Assembly: GCF_003217495.1 (NCBI RefSeq)
Contig: NZ_QJSW01000001.1
Span: 62,001 to 126,000 of the forward strand
Source: Paenibacillus barcinonensis
GTDB lineage: Bacteria; Bacillota; Bacilli; Paenibacillales; Paenibacillaceae
Length of the DNA: 64,000 nucleotides
Reading direction: 5' to 3'
Shown here piece after piece: positions 54,398 through 64,000 of the stretch. The translations under genes and the position numbers were made by a program. The number at the start of each line of letters is the position of its first letter. Position 1 is the first letter of the stretch. The notes under the pieces are model-generated. The model saw nothing but the letters and a program-made list of their open reading frames with translations, was not told the DNA's origin and searched no databases.

Positions 54398-56479
54398 TTA
54401 TTTAATAAATGCGTTAGGATCAAGAATCAGAGCTACTTGTCCATCTCCAAGTATCGTTGCACCGGAGATTCCTTCAATCGCTGGAAGATAGGTTCCCATA
54501 GACTTGAGAACGATCTCGCTTTGACCGATGAACTCTTCTACAGCGACAGCTGCCAGACGCTCTCCTTTTCGAATGACAACAATTTCGGTTTCTTTCTCAT
54601 CCGCATCGTTGAAATCCGGTACGCCAAATACCTCGCTTAATGACAAATATGGAATCAGAGAGTCGCGGAACGTAATCATTTTATTGCCATGGATGTTGCG
54701 AACTTGTTCACGCTGTACAATCGCTGTTTCTACAATAGAAGACAGTGGTACTGCATACTTCTCTGAACCCAGTCTCACAAGCATTGCCGCAATAATAGAC
54801 AACGTCAGTGGAAGCTGTACGGAGAAGTTCGTACCTTTGCCCGGCGTAGACGTAATCGTTACATTACCGCCAAGTGAAGTGATTTTGGATTTTACAACGT
54901 CCAGACCTACACCGCGACCCGAAATGTCAGAGATTTTATCAGCCGTACTGAAGCCGGGAGCGAATAACAATTGATTGACTTCATCATCACTCATTTTCGC
55001 ACCCTGCTCCTCCGTCACAACGCCACGTTTGATCGCCGTTTGCAGGAGCTTGTCACGATAAATCCCTTTACCATCATCTTCAATCTCAATAAATACATGG
55101 TTGCCGCTATGGAAGGCACGTAAATTAACGGTACCCATCTCCGGCTTGCCAGCAGCAATACGTTCCGAAATGGATTCTACGCCATGATCGACCGCATTAC
55201 GCAACAAGTGCACGAGTGGATCGCCGATCTCATCAATAACGGTTCGATCCAGCTCCGTTTCAGCACCCGTGATAACCAGATCAATTTTTTTGTCCAGCGT
55301 TTTGGCAAGGTCACGAATCATCCGCGGGAAACGGTTAAATACGGTGTCTACCGGAACCATCCGAAGCTTCAATACGATATTTTGCAAATCTGTGCTCACT
55401 CGGCTCAAGTGTGCTACAGTGTCAGACAGATCATTGTTTCCAGTCTCACTTGCGAGCTGTTCCAGACGGGACCGGTCAATCAGCAATTCACTGAACAAAT
55501 TCATCAGTACATCCAGCCGCTCAATGTCAACACGAATGGTACGTGAAGGCGAGGCTGCCTGTTTCGGCGCGGCTGTCTTCGCAGAAGCTGAAGCCGCCTT
55601 TACTTCTTCCTGTGGCGCAGAACCTGCAGCCGGGGCATCGGACACAATGACGGGAACTGGCTCAGCTTCAACCGTGGCAGCTGCTGCAGCTACCTGGTTT
55701 GTCATCTGTTGCAGTGTCTCTTGATCCAGTTGAATCAATTTGGCACTCTCAATCTCGGAGATGCTCATAATGCCCTTTTCCAGTTCTTGCGCCTCTTTGG
55801 TCGTTATGTAATACAACGAGAAACTGCGCTCAAACTTTTCTTGCTCGATATCCTGAACCGAAGGATATGCCTTAACCACTTCACCTGAACGCTCAAGCAT
55901 GTCAAACACCATGTAAGCACGAACACCTTTTAACTGACTGTGTTCACTCACCAAGACATCAACATAGAACACACGGTGACCTTCTGCAATAGACTGATCG
56001 AGCACTGAATATTGATACTCGTCCAGTTCAACTGCATTGGAAATGGATCCGCTGGATTGTTTCTCTGCTTTGGCCGCAGGTGCACTTCCGCCTTTCCATT
56101 CACCGCTTTCGATAGCCTGGAGCGAAGCCACGATGGAGGAGACATCCGCTTTACCTTCCCCGCCACCCGTAATATCCTGAACCATAGTTTCCAAAGCATC
56201 AAGGCCTTTAAACATGGTATCAAAAATATAATCCTGCATTTTCAGCTTCTCGTTACGTACCATATCAAGTACATTTTCCATTTTATGCGTCAGTGAAGCC
56301 AGATCTTCGAATCCCATAGTTGCCGCCATACCCTTGAGAGTATGAGCAGAGCGGAAGATAACCTGCACTATGCCCAGATCCTCCGGATTCGCTTCAAGTT
56401 GTAGCATGTTTTCGTTAAGGGATTGCAGATGATCATTAGACTCATCAATAAACATGGATAAATATTGGTTCATGTCCAT
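54398..56479 (-). CDS. cheA: CheA, chemotaxis histidine kinase
   Basis: Receptor-coupled kinase of 693 aa. P1 HPt domain with His46 (FRSAHTLKGMAATMGF), P2 CheY-binding domain (about 165-255), a flexible Ala/Glu/Pro linker (about 265-320), P3 dimerisation, P4 ATPase (HLLRNAVDHGVES, DDGKGI and GRGVGLDVVKS), P5 CheW-like regulatory domain. The ATG at 56479 is 9 nt after GGAGG; the 32-codon open extension overlaps cheB and lacks a signal. Confidence 0.97.
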   Translation of the reverse strand: MDMNQYLSMFIDESNDHLQSLNENMLQLEANPEDLGIVQVIFRSAHTLKGMAATMGFEDLASLTHKMENVLDMVRNEKLKMQDYIFDTMFKGLDALETMVQDITGGGEGKADVSSIVASLQAIESGEWKGGSAPAAKAEKQSSGSISNAVELDEYQYSVLDQSIAEGHRVFYVDVLVSEHSQLKGVRAYMVFDMLERSGEVVKAYPSVQDIEQEKFERSFSLYYITTKEAQELEKGIMSISEIESAKLIQLDQETLQQMTNQVAAAAATVEAEPVPVIVSDAPAAGSAPQEEVKAASASAKTAAPKQAASPSRTIRVDIERLDVLMNLFSELLIDRSRLEQLASETGNNDLSDTVAHLSRVSTDLQNIVLKLRMVPVDTVFNRFPRMIRDLAKTLDKKIDLVITGAETELDRTVIDEIGDPLVHLLRNAVDHGVESISERIAAGKPEMGTVNLRAFHSGNHVFIEIEDDGKGIYRDKLLQTAIKRGVVTEEQGAKMSDDEVNQLLFAPGFSTADKISDISGRGVGLDVVKSKITSLGGNVTITSTPGKGTNFSVQLPLTLSIIAAMLVRLGSEKYAVPLSSIVETAIVQREQVRNIHGNKMITFRDSLIPYLSLSEVFGVPDFNDADEKETEIVVIRKGERLAAVAVEEFIGQSEIVLKSMGTYLPAIEGISGATILGDGQVALILDPNAFIK

Positions 56480-56511
56480 TGTGAGGCACCTCCTCCGTAA
56501 GTTACACTCCG

Positions 56512-57951
56512 TTATTTCACTGCTTGAACAAGTCTTGGCGCAATCTCCTGCAATGGCAGAAGATGACGCACGCATTGCAGCTCAACAGCTGAACGCGGCA
56601 TACCATAGACAACACAAGTTTCTTCATTTTCGGCAAAAGTAGAAGTAACTCCCGTTTCGTATAACTTTTTCATCATACGTGCTCCGTCACTTCCCATGCC
56701 TGTCAGAAGAACAAGATGTCGCTGTAAAGATGTAAACGGCAGAAGCGACTCAAACATTGTATCCACTGAAGGTCTGTGCCCATTCACCTGTTGATCTTCA
56801 CTCAGCTTCAGGATGAATCTTCCATCCCCCGCCTTGTGAACTCTCAGATGAAAGCCACCTGGCGCAATGTATGCCGTTCCTTTTTTTAGCTGCATACCAT
56901 CCTCAGCCTCCACCACATGTAGCGGACTGAAGGTATTCAACCGTTGGGCCAGTGAACGCGTAAAGTTAGGCGGCATATGCTGCACGATAATGACTGGCGC
57001 TGGCAGGTCTGCAGGCAGCTGTTCCAACAAAGTTTTAAGCGCTCTTGGCCCCCCCGTTGAAGACCCGATTGCAACAAGTTTGTTGAAGGATCCCTCCATG
57101 CCTGTTGAAGCTTTATAAACCGTGTTTGGTTTTGTTATCTCCTTCGCAGGTACGGATGCCTTACCAGCCACTGGCTGGTCTGACGTAAGACGAGGGGCAT
57201 TCGCCGATTTCGCCTCCTTGCGAGCTTGCAGCGGACTAGCCTTCGGTTTGTCTGCTGTAGGCTTGCGAGCTGGCTGATTCTGCTTCACCGGGTTTTCCTC
57301 TCTAATCAACGAACGATCGGGCCTTGCAGGAGATAGCGGCGCACTCGTTTGCTTTTTAGCCTGAACTGCATCTGTACGCGCCTCTAATGAAGGCTGAATC
57401 TTCGGAACAGCAGGTGAAGCCGTTTTATTCAGCGGTTCACTTACGTCCCTAGATGGCGTCTCCTTCTTCGACGTCTGAGCTGCATTCACCACGGAGCTAC
57501 GAGACGCATCCATCTTTTGGATTGCTTCTTTACGTTCGGCTTTTCGCTTGACTTCTTGCATGGCAGCACGCATTCGTTCCACGAGTGCCTTGCCAACCTG
57601 AGCAATATCCTGATCATGCACGACAGATGGTTTACGAATAAAATCAAATGCACCAGCTTCCAGAGCCATAATCGTTTCTTTCATTCCTTGTTCATTAATG
57701 CCGGAAAGCATAATTACAGGTATAAAAGATGTATCCATGATTGTTTTTAGTGCATCGAGCCCGTTCATCTCGGGCATTTCAACATCCATCGTGATAATAT
57801 CGGGCTTTAGCTCTAATGATTTCTGGATGGCCTCTTTCCCGTTTGACGCTGTTGCCGTAACTTTAAACTCTGAGTCCGCTTCAATTAAATCCGTCACAAT
57901 TTTGCGCATAAAAGCGGAATCATCGACAACCAATACTTGATAGACCGCCAT
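56512..57951 (-). CDS. cheB: CheB, receptor methylesterase with receiver domain
   Basis: Receiver domain (about 4-125, phospho-Asp56 in DIITMDVEMPEMNG) and methylesterase domain (about 288-475) with Ser in AIGSSTGGPRAL (about 295), His in IVQHMPPNF (about 321) and Asp in TGMGSDGARMM (about 418). The two are joined by an unusually long disordered linker of about 150 residues rich in Lys, Pro, Ala and Ser, making 479 aa against 357 in B. subtilis. GAGGTGA precedes the ATG. Confidence 0.96.
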   Translation of the reverse strand: MAVYQVLVVDDSAFMRKIVTDLIEADSEFKVTATASNGKEAIQKSLELKPDIITMDVEMPEMNGLDALKTIMDTSFIPVIMLSGINEQGMKETIMALEAGAFDFIRKPSVVHDQDIAQVGKALVERMRAAMQEVKRKAERKEAIQKMDASRSSVVNAAQTSKKETPSRDVSEPLNKTASPAVPKIQPSLEARTDAVQAKKQTSAPLSPARPDRSLIREENPVKQNQPARKPTADKPKASPLQARKEAKSANAPRLTSDQPVAGKASVPAKEITKPNTVYKASTGMEGSFNKLVAIGSSTGGPRALKTLLEQLPADLPAPVIIVQHMPPNFTRSLAQRLNTFSPLHVVEAEDGMQLKKGTAYIAPGGFHLRVHKAGDGRFILKLSEDQQVNGHRPSVDTMFESLLPFTSLQRHLVLLTGMGSDGARMMKKLYETGVTSTFAENEETCVVYGMPRSAVELQCVRHLLPLQEIAPRLVQAVK

Positions 57952-57983
57952 ATTGTGTCACCTCTGTTTCCTTTATTCAGAAA

Positions 57984-58871
57984 TCATGTTGTTCGTTTAA
58001 GCCACTTTTTCATAAATCCCCTGATTCCTGACAAGGTTCCGGATTCCGAAGCTGCAGGTACAGCCAAATAACGAAGGGCAAGCCTCTGTATATCTTTGGA
58101 AGCTTTGCAGTTTGGATAAGCCAGGCGATAGGGCATCTGTTTCTTTACCGCTGTAATCACCTGTGCATCCTCCGATATATAACCCAAGAGCGGAATATCG
58201 GTCTGCAAGAACCGGCTTGCTACTCCAGCTATTTTGTCTGCCACACGCTCCGCCTCCCTTTCGTCTTCAACCCGGTTTACGATCATACGGAAGGGAGTTG
58301 AGTGCTCCTGGCTGTGCATTACTTTGACTAAGGCATAAGCATCAGTTATTGAAGTCGGTTCAGGTGTAGTTACAATCAGGCATTCATCGGCAGCGCCGAT
58401 GAATCTCATATTTTCCTTGGACAGACCCGCTCCAGTGTCGAAAATGACATAATCCATCTCCTGTGCGATATCCTCTACTTCACTGGCGAAAAACTCCAGA
58501 TCACGATCAGACAAGGAGAACAGCTCTTTCATCCCCGACCCCCCTGCAATGTAAGGAAGCCCGTCTGCACCAAGTTGTATGATTTCCCTTATAGTTTTAT
58601 GTCGGTACAAAAGATGATACAGATTATAGGAAGACCTAGTTCCCATCAAAACATCAATATTCGCCATACCAATATCCGCATCAAAAACGAGCACTTTCTT
58701 GCCCAGGGAGTGCAGTGTTAGTGCAAAATTCAACGTGAAGTTGGACTTGCCCACCCCACCCTTGCCGCTTGCTACAGTAATAATTTTGGAGGAACGAGGG
58801 GTTGTTCTGCTTTCATTGCCTCCCTCAGGTCCGGAGACCATACTTCGAAGTGACGCAGCCTGATCCTTCAT
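57984..58871 (-). CDS. flhG: FlhG (YlxH), MinD-like ATPase
   Basis: ParA/MinD-type ATPase (295 aa) that controls flagellar number and position and activates the FlhF GTPase. Deviant Walker A at 35-43 (SGKGGVGKS), VFDADIGMANIDVL, VIFDTGAGLS; the N-terminus MKDQAASLRSMV carries the short FlhF-activating helix. The ATG overlaps the flhF stop (ATGA), consistent with a functional pair. Confidence 0.95.
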   Translation of the reverse strand: MKDQAASLRSMVSGPEGGNESRTTPRSSKIITVASGKGGVGKSNFTLNFALTLHSLGKKVLVFDADIGMANIDVLMGTRSSYNLYHLLYRHKTIREIIQLGADGLPYIAGGSGMKELFSLSDRDLEFFASEVEDIAQEMDYVIFDTGAGLSKENMRFIGAADECLIVTTPEPTSITDAYALVKVMHSQEHSTPFRMIVNRVEDEREAERVADKIAGVASRFLQTDIPLLGYISEDAQVITAVKKQMPYRLAYPNCKASKDIQRLALRYLAVPAASESGTLSGIRGFMKKWLKRTT

Positions 58872-60232
58872 TGTTTTCCTTCTCCCAGTAGTGCCTTGCA
58901 CAGCCATTCTGCATCAGGCTTGAGCAGATCATCCGGCACATTCTGACCGTTGGCCACATAAGCAAGCTTGAGAGGAAAACGATGAAGCAGGTTGAAGAGC
59001 GGACCACACGTTCCTGTTTCATCCATTTTAGTGAAAATCACTTTGTCTAAACCGTATTTGCTGAAGTGTTCAGTAATTTGCACCATATCCGCGCTTTTGG
59101 CAGTCATGCTCATCACTAGAAAAGTTTCGCTGTGCTCTACAGGAGCGAGCAGACTTTGCAGCTCTGACACAAGCAGCTCATTTCTATAATTTCTGCCCGC
59201 TGTATCCATAAAGATCAGATCACAGTGAGCTAGACGGGAAATGGCACGCTGGGTATCCCCCGGAGACTGCACCACCTCAAGCGGCACATTCAAGATAGAC
59301 GCATACGTTCTGAGCTGCTCCACTGCTGAGATTCGATACGTGTCTGAGGTTATGAAGCCGACCTTACGTTGTTTTTTAAACATTTGCTCCGCAGCAAGCT
59401 TGGCAATTGTTGTTGTTTTACCAACACCTGTTGGACCAGCTACATACACAATACGGGTCGTTGGCAAAATGCCCTCCTGAATGCGCTCGTTCAAAAAACG
59501 GATGACCTGTGATTGCAATGCCTGCTCTATATTCCGCTCATCCATCTCACCCTCAGCTAACTGCTCCTGAATGGGTTCGAGCCAGGACTCCCACACTTCC
59601 GGCCAGATCTCCTGCTCTGTCAATTGCTGACGACAGCTCTGTAATGCCTCAGGAAAACTCTCAACCAAAGTCCCCTGCCTGGAAAGTTTGGTCATCATTT
59701 GCTTCAGATCCTGAAGCTCACTGAGTAGCTTGTCCTGCTGTTGTTCCGAACCAGACTCTGACTTCGTAGAAGTTGAACCCGAAAAATCCGCCCCTTGCGG
59801 TCGCGGTTTATGCTCACTGCTCGAAGAAATAGAGTCCTTATCCGTCTGTGCATTCACATCAATTGATCTGGACACAACTGGAACCGTATTTGGTTTATCC
59901 TGTGTATTATGATCAACTGTGTTTGCCACCGCTTCGTCCTCGGAAGCAACGACAAATGAACGCGCAGTTTGAGCATACGCTTCAGGCACAAATGCGCGAG
60001 GCACTGGTGTAAATGAATTTCGAACCGTTGATGCAGATGTTTTTTTTGCTTGTTTTGTCTGTTCGTTATCTACTGCTGCAACAACCTCGATCCGCTTCTT
60101 ACGAAACATTCCCAGCACTCCACCCACCTTGATCTCTTTGGTGGATAGAATGACGGCGTCGCTCCCCAGGTCTTTGCGAATTTGAAGCATAGCTTCGGGC
60201 ATGGTCTCAACAACGTATTGTTTTACTCTCAT
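58868..60232 (-). CDS. flhF: FlhF, SRP-type GTPase for flagellar positioning
   Basis: A 454-aa SRP-family GTPase: N-terminal basic region with variable low-complexity stretch (about 60-170), N domain (about 175-255), and NG domain with VAGPTGVGKTTTIAKLAA (about 268-285), DTAGRN and TKMDETGTCG. It helps to place the flagellar basal body. Start ATG overlaps the flhA stop by 4 nt. Confidence 0.96.
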   Translation of the reverse strand: MRVKQYVVETMPEAMLQIRKDLGSDAVILSTKEIKVGGVLGMFRKKRIEVVAAVDNEQTKQAKKTSASTVRNSFTPVPRAFVPEAYAQTARSFVVASEDEAVANTVDHNTQDKPNTVPVVSRSIDVNAQTDKDSISSSSEHKPRPQGADFSGSTSTKSESGSEQQQDKLLSELQDLKQMMTKLSRQGTLVESFPEALQSCRQQLTEQEIWPEVWESWLEPIQEQLAEGEMDERNIEQALQSQVIRFLNERIQEGILPTTRIVYVAGPTGVGKTTTIAKLAAEQMFKKQRKVGFITSDTYRISAVEQLRTYASILNVPLEVVQSPGDTQRAISRLAHCDLIFMDTAGRNYRNELLVSELQSLLAPVEHSETFLVMSMTAKSADMVQITEHFSKYGLDKVIFTKMDETGTCGPLFNLLHRFPLKLAYVANGQNVPDDLLKPDAEWLCKALLGEGKQ

Positions 60233-62262
60233 AAGTTCACCACCCCGATACTTTGAATTTCAACATTCGGCTCCAGTTCGCTGTAGGAAAGCACCGGAAT
60301 ATCCTGCATCGTTCGTTCAATAACCTGACGCAGATACATTCGAATCGTTGGAGAAGTTAATACGATGGGTTGTTGGCCCGATTGAATTAAACGGTTCACT
60401 TGCTCACTCAGCTTCTGGTAAACACTTTGAGTGGACACCGGGTCCAGCGCCAAATAGCTACCTTGCTCCGATTGCTGCACACTTTCAGCAATTTTCTTCT
60501 CCAGTCCAGGTCCAACGGTAATGACTCGAAGCGTTTCGCCTTTTTGAGAAAACTGCTGTGTAATCTGACGAGACAATGACTGTCTCACATACTCGGTCAG
60601 CACATCAGGGTCCTTTGTGTATGTCCCGTAATCTGCAAGTGTTTCAAAAATCGTTACCATATCACGTATGGATATTTTTTCACGCAGCAGCTTGGCAAGA
60701 ACCTTCTGTACATCACCAATCGAAAGAACGGAAGGAATCAACTCATCCACAAGAGCGGCATAATTCTCTCTGAGGTTATCCACAAGCGCCTTCGTCTCTT
60801 GTCTTCCAAGCAGCTCATGAGCATGCTTCTTGATCAGTTCTGTAAGATGTGTCGCCACTACAGACGGCGGATCAACAACAGTATAGCCAGCAAGTTCTGC
60901 CCGGTCCTTGGTTACTTCATCAATCCATAACGCCGGCAGTCCAAACGCAGGCTCTGTCGTCTCAATTCCTGTTACAGACTCCTCATCATACCCTGGGCTC
61001 ATCGCCAGGTAATGATTGAGAAGCAGTTCGCCACCGCCAACCGTATTTCCCTTAATTTTGATAACATATTCGTTCGGCCTGAGCTGAATGTTATCCCGGA
61101 TGCGAATAACAGGAACGACCAGCCCCAACTCCAGAGCGCATTGTCTCCGAATCATGATAATCCGGTCAAGCAAGTCTCCTCCTTGCTGATTATCAGCAAG
61201 CGGGATCAAGCCATATCCAAACTCAAATTCAATGGGATCCACCTGAAGCAAGTTAATGACACTTTCAGGACTTCTAACCTCTTCAATCTGCTGCTCTTCT
61301 TCCAGCTGCTCCTCCGCTTCCTGTTTGAGATTCAGATTATTCTGCATTCTCCAGGCGGCAAAGGCGAGCATGCCTGCCAGCGGCAACGTTGTAATAATAT
61401 GAATTGGTGTGAAGAAACCCAGCATCGCGATAACAAAAGCTACAATATAGATCAGTATCGGATATGTAAACAGCTGGCTCGTAATATCATCTGCCAGGTT
61501 GCCTTCCGATGAAGCCCGGGTAACAATTAGCCCCGCCGCCGTTGAAATAAGGAGTGCGGGAATTTGACTAACCAATCCGTCACCGATTGTCAGTACCGAA
61601 TAGGTAGAAAGTGATGTTGCAAAATCGAGACCATGAACGGTCATACCGATAATAAAGCCGCCAATCAGATTAATTAAGAGAATGATAATACTTGCAATTG
61701 CATCCCCTTTGACGAATTTACTTGCACCATCCATTGCTCCATAAAAATCGGCTTCGCGTTCAATTTTGGATCGACGCTCGCGAGCCTGCTGTTCATTGAT
61801 TAGCCCAGCATTCAAGTCGGCATCAATACTCATCTGTTTACCTGGCATGGCATCGAGCGTAAATCTTGCCGCTACTTCAGCAACGCGCTCAGATCCTTTG
61901 GTGATAACGATAAACTGAACCACAACGAGAATCAAAAACACGATAAAACCTATTGCTATTTCTCCACCCGCAATCCAGCTTCCGAAGGTTGCTACAACCG
62001 CGCCTGCATCTCCCTTACCCAGAATCAGCTTGGTCGTCGAGATATTCAGTGCCAGTCGGAACAAGGTCGTAATCAGCAACAACGCAGGGAAGATCGAAAA
62101 CTGCAATGCTTCTTTGCTGTTCATGGCAACAAGCAGTATCATCAAGGCAATGGAAATGTTGACAACGAGCAGCATATCCAGTAACCAGGCCGGGATCGGA
62201 AGAATCATCATCAACACTATGCCGATAATACTCGCAAGGACAGCTAAATCTTTTGTTTTCAA
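60229..62262 (-). CDS. flhA: FlhA, flagellar type III export component
   Basis: Export-gate protein of 677 aa: about eight TM helices in the first 310 residues with the FHIPEP-like conserved loop (MPGKQMSIDADLNAGLINEQ), then the cytoplasmic nonameric ring domain that docks chaperones and substrates. Start TTG at 62262 with GGAGG 11 nt upstream. Between flhB and flhF in the fla/che operon. Confidence 0.97.
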   Translation of the reverse strand: MKTKDLAVLASIIGIVLMMILPIPAWLLDMLLVVNISIALMILLVAMNSKEALQFSIFPALLLITTLFRLALNISTTKLILGKGDAGAVVATFGSWIAGGEIAIGFIVFLILVVVQFIVITKGSERVAEVAARFTLDAMPGKQMSIDADLNAGLINEQQARERRSKIEREADFYGAMDGASKFVKGDAIASIIILLINLIGGFIIGMTVHGLDFATSLSTYSVLTIGDGLVSQIPALLISTAAGLIVTRASSEGNLADDITSQLFTYPILIYIVAFVIAMLGFFTPIHIITTLPLAGMLAFAAWRMQNNLNLKQEAEEQLEEEQQIEEVRSPESVINLLQVDPIEFEFGYGLIPLADNQQGGDLLDRIIMIRRQCALELGLVVPVIRIRDNIQLRPNEYVIKIKGNTVGGGELLLNHYLAMSPGYDEESVTGIETTEPAFGLPALWIDEVTKDRAELAGYTVVDPPSVVATHLTELIKKHAHELLGRQETKALVDNLRENYAALVDELIPSVLSIGDVQKVLAKLLREKISIRDMVTIFETLADYGTYTKDPDVLTEYVRQSLSRQITQQFSQKGETLRVITVGPGLEKKIAESVQQSEQGSYLALDPVSTQSVYQKLSEQVNRLIQSGQQPIVLTSPTIRMYLRQVIERTMQDIPVLSYSELEPNVEIQSIGVVNL

Positions 62263-62286
62263 TGAATGTACGACCTCCGATCCCTT

Positions 62287-63369
62287 TTATTTCACTCTGC
62301 CCTTTAATTTATATACGTAAGCCAGCACTTCAGCTACCGCTTGAAACAAATCGGCCGGTATGGCGTCGCCAATCTCGGCTCTCTGGAACAATGCCCGTGC
62401 CAGCGGTTTGTTTTCCATCGTAATCACGCCGTGCTCTTTGGCAATTTCTTTGATACGCAGAGCAACGTAATCCTGACCTTTCGCAATAATCTGCGGGGCC
62501 TCCATCTCGGAACCTTCATACTTTAGCGCTACGGCAAAGTGAGTCGGATTCGTGATAATTACGTCGGCATTCGGTACTTCCTGCATCATACGCTGCATAG
62601 CCATGCGACGCTGACGCTCCCGAATTTTACCTTTGATCAGCGGATCGCCTTCCATTTTCTTATATTCGTCCTTGATATCCTGCTTGGACATACGTATATT
62701 TTTCTCATAGTCAAACTTCTGGTACATATAGTCGAAGATCGCCAGCACAAGCAGTGCAACAGCAATTTTGATACCAAGATTTAATGTAATTGAAGCGGCG
62801 AACTGCAGTATAGCGTCCATTGAAAAATGAGATAACGAAGCAATTTCTGCTTGATAACTGGTAATTGTGCTGTACACAAGATAGCCGATAATCGTCATTT
62901 TCAGTACAGACTTTGCAAATTCCACAAGTGAACGAAGTGAAAAGATATTTTTAAATCCTTTAATAGGATTTAGCTTCTCCAGCTTAGGCTTTAAGCCCTC
63001 ACCAATTAAAAGAAAACCGACTTGCATGTAATTCACTATTAATGCAATCAATGCTGCACCAAGTAGCACAGGAGCAAGCAGGAGCATCACTTCGATTCCG
63101 TAACGCATCATTAATTCCATTACATTTCCTTCGGTAATCTCCATACTTAGCCGATTGATAAAGATATCCGTAAACAATCTAACCATTCGTTCCTTATAAA
63201 AATCGCTAAACATCATCATGACTAGAAAAGTAAACAGGAGAATCGATGCTCCCGATAACTCCATGCTTTTGACGACTTGGCCCTTTTTCCGTGTATCCTG
63301 CCGTTTTTTCGGAGTAGCCTTCTCTGTCTTCTCCCCTGAAAACAACTGGAGGTCGAGTTGAAATTTCAT
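62287..63369 (-). CDS. flhB: FlhB, flagellar export switch protein
   Basis: Membrane protein of 360 aa that switches export specificity from rod/hook to filament. Four TM helices (within about 35-210) and a cytoplasmic domain with the self-cleaving NPTH motif (TNPTHFAVALKYE, near 268). I chose the ATG at 63369, which has GGAGG 11 nt upstream and gives MKFQLDLQLFSGEKTEKATPKKR as in B. subtilis; an ATG at 63396 that overlaps the fliR stop is the alternative. Confidence 0.95.
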   Translation of the reverse strand: MKFQLDLQLFSGEKTEKATPKKRQDTRKKGQVVKSMELSGASILLFTFLVMMMFSDFYKERMVRLFTDIFINRLSMEITEGNVMELMMRYGIEVMLLLAPVLLGAALIALIVNYMQVGFLLIGEGLKPKLEKLNPIKGFKNIFSLRSLVEFAKSVLKMTIIGYLVYSTITSYQAEIASLSHFSMDAILQFAASITLNLGIKIAVALLVLAIFDYMYQKFDYEKNIRMSKQDIKDEYKKMEGDPLIKGKIRERQRRMAMQRMMQEVPNADVIITNPTHFAVALKYEGSEMEAPQIIAKGQDYVALRIKEIAKEHGVITMENKPLARALFQRAEIGDAIPADLFQAVAEVLAYVYKLKGRVK

Positions 63370-63392
63370 GTGAATCCTGTCCTCCGTTTCAC

Positions 63393-64000
63393 TCATACCG
63401 GCCTTTGTCCGATCGTTCCAAGCAGTTTTTCCATCGACCGGAACATCACCTCGAACAATTGGCCAAACACAAAGGCAAAGCTAGGCACCAGCAAAAGCAA
63501 AATCGCAATTCCAACGAGCACTTTAAGCGGCATACCTACAGCAAATACATTAAACTGTGGTGCGGTTTTGGCTAGAAACCCCAGCCCCACATCCGTCAGG
63601 AACAACGCAACAACAATCGGAGCGGCCATCTGGAAAGCAAGCATAAACGATTCTCCCAATGTACGGACAAGAAACTCTGCAACACTTCCATTAGCCAATC
63701 TCAAGAAAAACAAATTGGACAATGGTATCCACCTGTAGCTATACACAATGCCATCCAGCAGATAATGATGACCATTCATGGTCAGAAATAAGAGCACAGC
63801 AAATGCGTATTTAAAGTTACCTGTAAGCGGAGCAGATGCCCCTGTCATCGGATCATATACGTTTGCTATACCAAAACCAATCTGGATATCAATAAATGCC
63901 CCAGCAGTCTGTACGGCTGTCATCAGCAGATAAGCTGTAAATCCAAGTAGCAAACCTATAAGAATTTCTCTGATAACCAGCAAAATGTAGCTCAAATCCG
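63393..64000 (-). CDS. fliR: FliR, flagellar export protein, N-terminus cut by window edge
   Basis: C-terminal 200 or so residues of the export-gate membrane protein, with several TM helices; segments LIGLLLGFTAYLLMTAVQTAGAFIDIQIGFGIANVYDP and VALFLTDVGLGFLAKTAPQFNVFAVGMPLKV are typical. The frame stays open to the right edge, and FliR is normally about 260 aa, so roughly 60 N-terminal residues lie outside. The ATG at 63995 inside the frame is not the true start. Confidence 0.95.
   Translation of the reverse strand, partial: DLSYILLVIREILIGLLLGFTAYLLMTAVQTAGAFIDIQIGFGIANVYDPMTGASAPLTGNFKYAFAVLLFLTMNGHHYLLDGIVYSYRWIPLSNLFFLRLANGSVAEFLVRTLGESFMLAFQMAAPIVVALFLTDVGLGFLAKTAPQFNVFAVGMPLKVLVGIAILLLLVPSFAFVFGQLFEVMFRSMEKLLGTIGQRPV

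Overview
The window reads as part of the conserved chromosome of an endospore-forming, flagellated member of the Bacillales, most probably a Paenibacillus. Three things point there. The gene order follows the Bacillus subtilis fla/che - rpsB - polC - nusA/infB - pnp - spoVF - dapGA - spoIIIE - ymf - pgsA - cinA block almost gene for gene. The replicative polymerase is the Gram-positive PolC type. Spore genes (spoVFA/B, sleB, spoIIIE, ylxY) carry recognisable sporulation sigma sites. The genus is an inference from departures from B. subtilis: a short archaeal-type ProS, sleB beside ymfF, dut in the mlpA-spoVF gap, and extra genes between sigD and rpsB. I identified 59 protein genes, all on the minus strand, so transcription runs from high to low coordinates. 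I see no rRNA, tRNA, CRISPR array, insertion sequence or prophage.

In transcription order, 64000-48375 is the 3' part of a fla/che operon: fliR (cut by the window edge), flhB, flhA, flhF, flhG, cheB, cheA, cheW, cheC, cheD, a two-TM protein, sigD, a FapA/DUF342 protein, a 104-aa protein, a SwrB-like protein and a MltG-domain protein, closed by a terminator that overlaps the last stop codon. From 48312 to 34907 a housekeeping run starts at a strong extended -10 promoter: rpsB, tsf, pyrH, frr, uppS, cdsA, dxr, rasP, proS, polC. From 34772 to 26410 a second promoter with an attenuator-like leader drives rimP, nusA, ylxR, ylxQ, infB, rbfA, nrnA, truB, ribF. Then come rpsO and pnp, separated by stacked hairpins.

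From 23475 to 14401 the genes turn to sporulation and lysine/dipicolinate metabolism: ylxY (possible SigE site), mlpA, dut, spoVFA-spoVFB (SigK site), dapG, dapA and rnjB. DapG and DapA feed dihydrodipicolinate to SpoVFAB; the intermediate enzyme Asd, which usually sits in this cluster, is absent. From 14168 to 10300 lie tepA, ylzJ and spoIIIE. Then sleB follows (SigG site), then the ymf cluster (two M16 peptidase-like proteins, the EF-P-modifying reductase YmfI, DUF3243, the ACT/P-loop protein DUF3388, RodZ), a small membrane protein, yajQ, pgsA and cinA (cut by the left edge).

No foreign island is visible. The points most worth a second look are the uncharacterised genes between sigD and rpsB, the rimP-nusA leader attenuator, the P-loop motif in DUF3388, the RGG/GQ-rich IF2 linker, the sporulation promoters and a tandem repeat that multiplies start codons in ymfI. 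About 22 of the 59 genes appear to start with TTG or GTG; many start calls below were moved to the codon that follows a good ribosome binding site.
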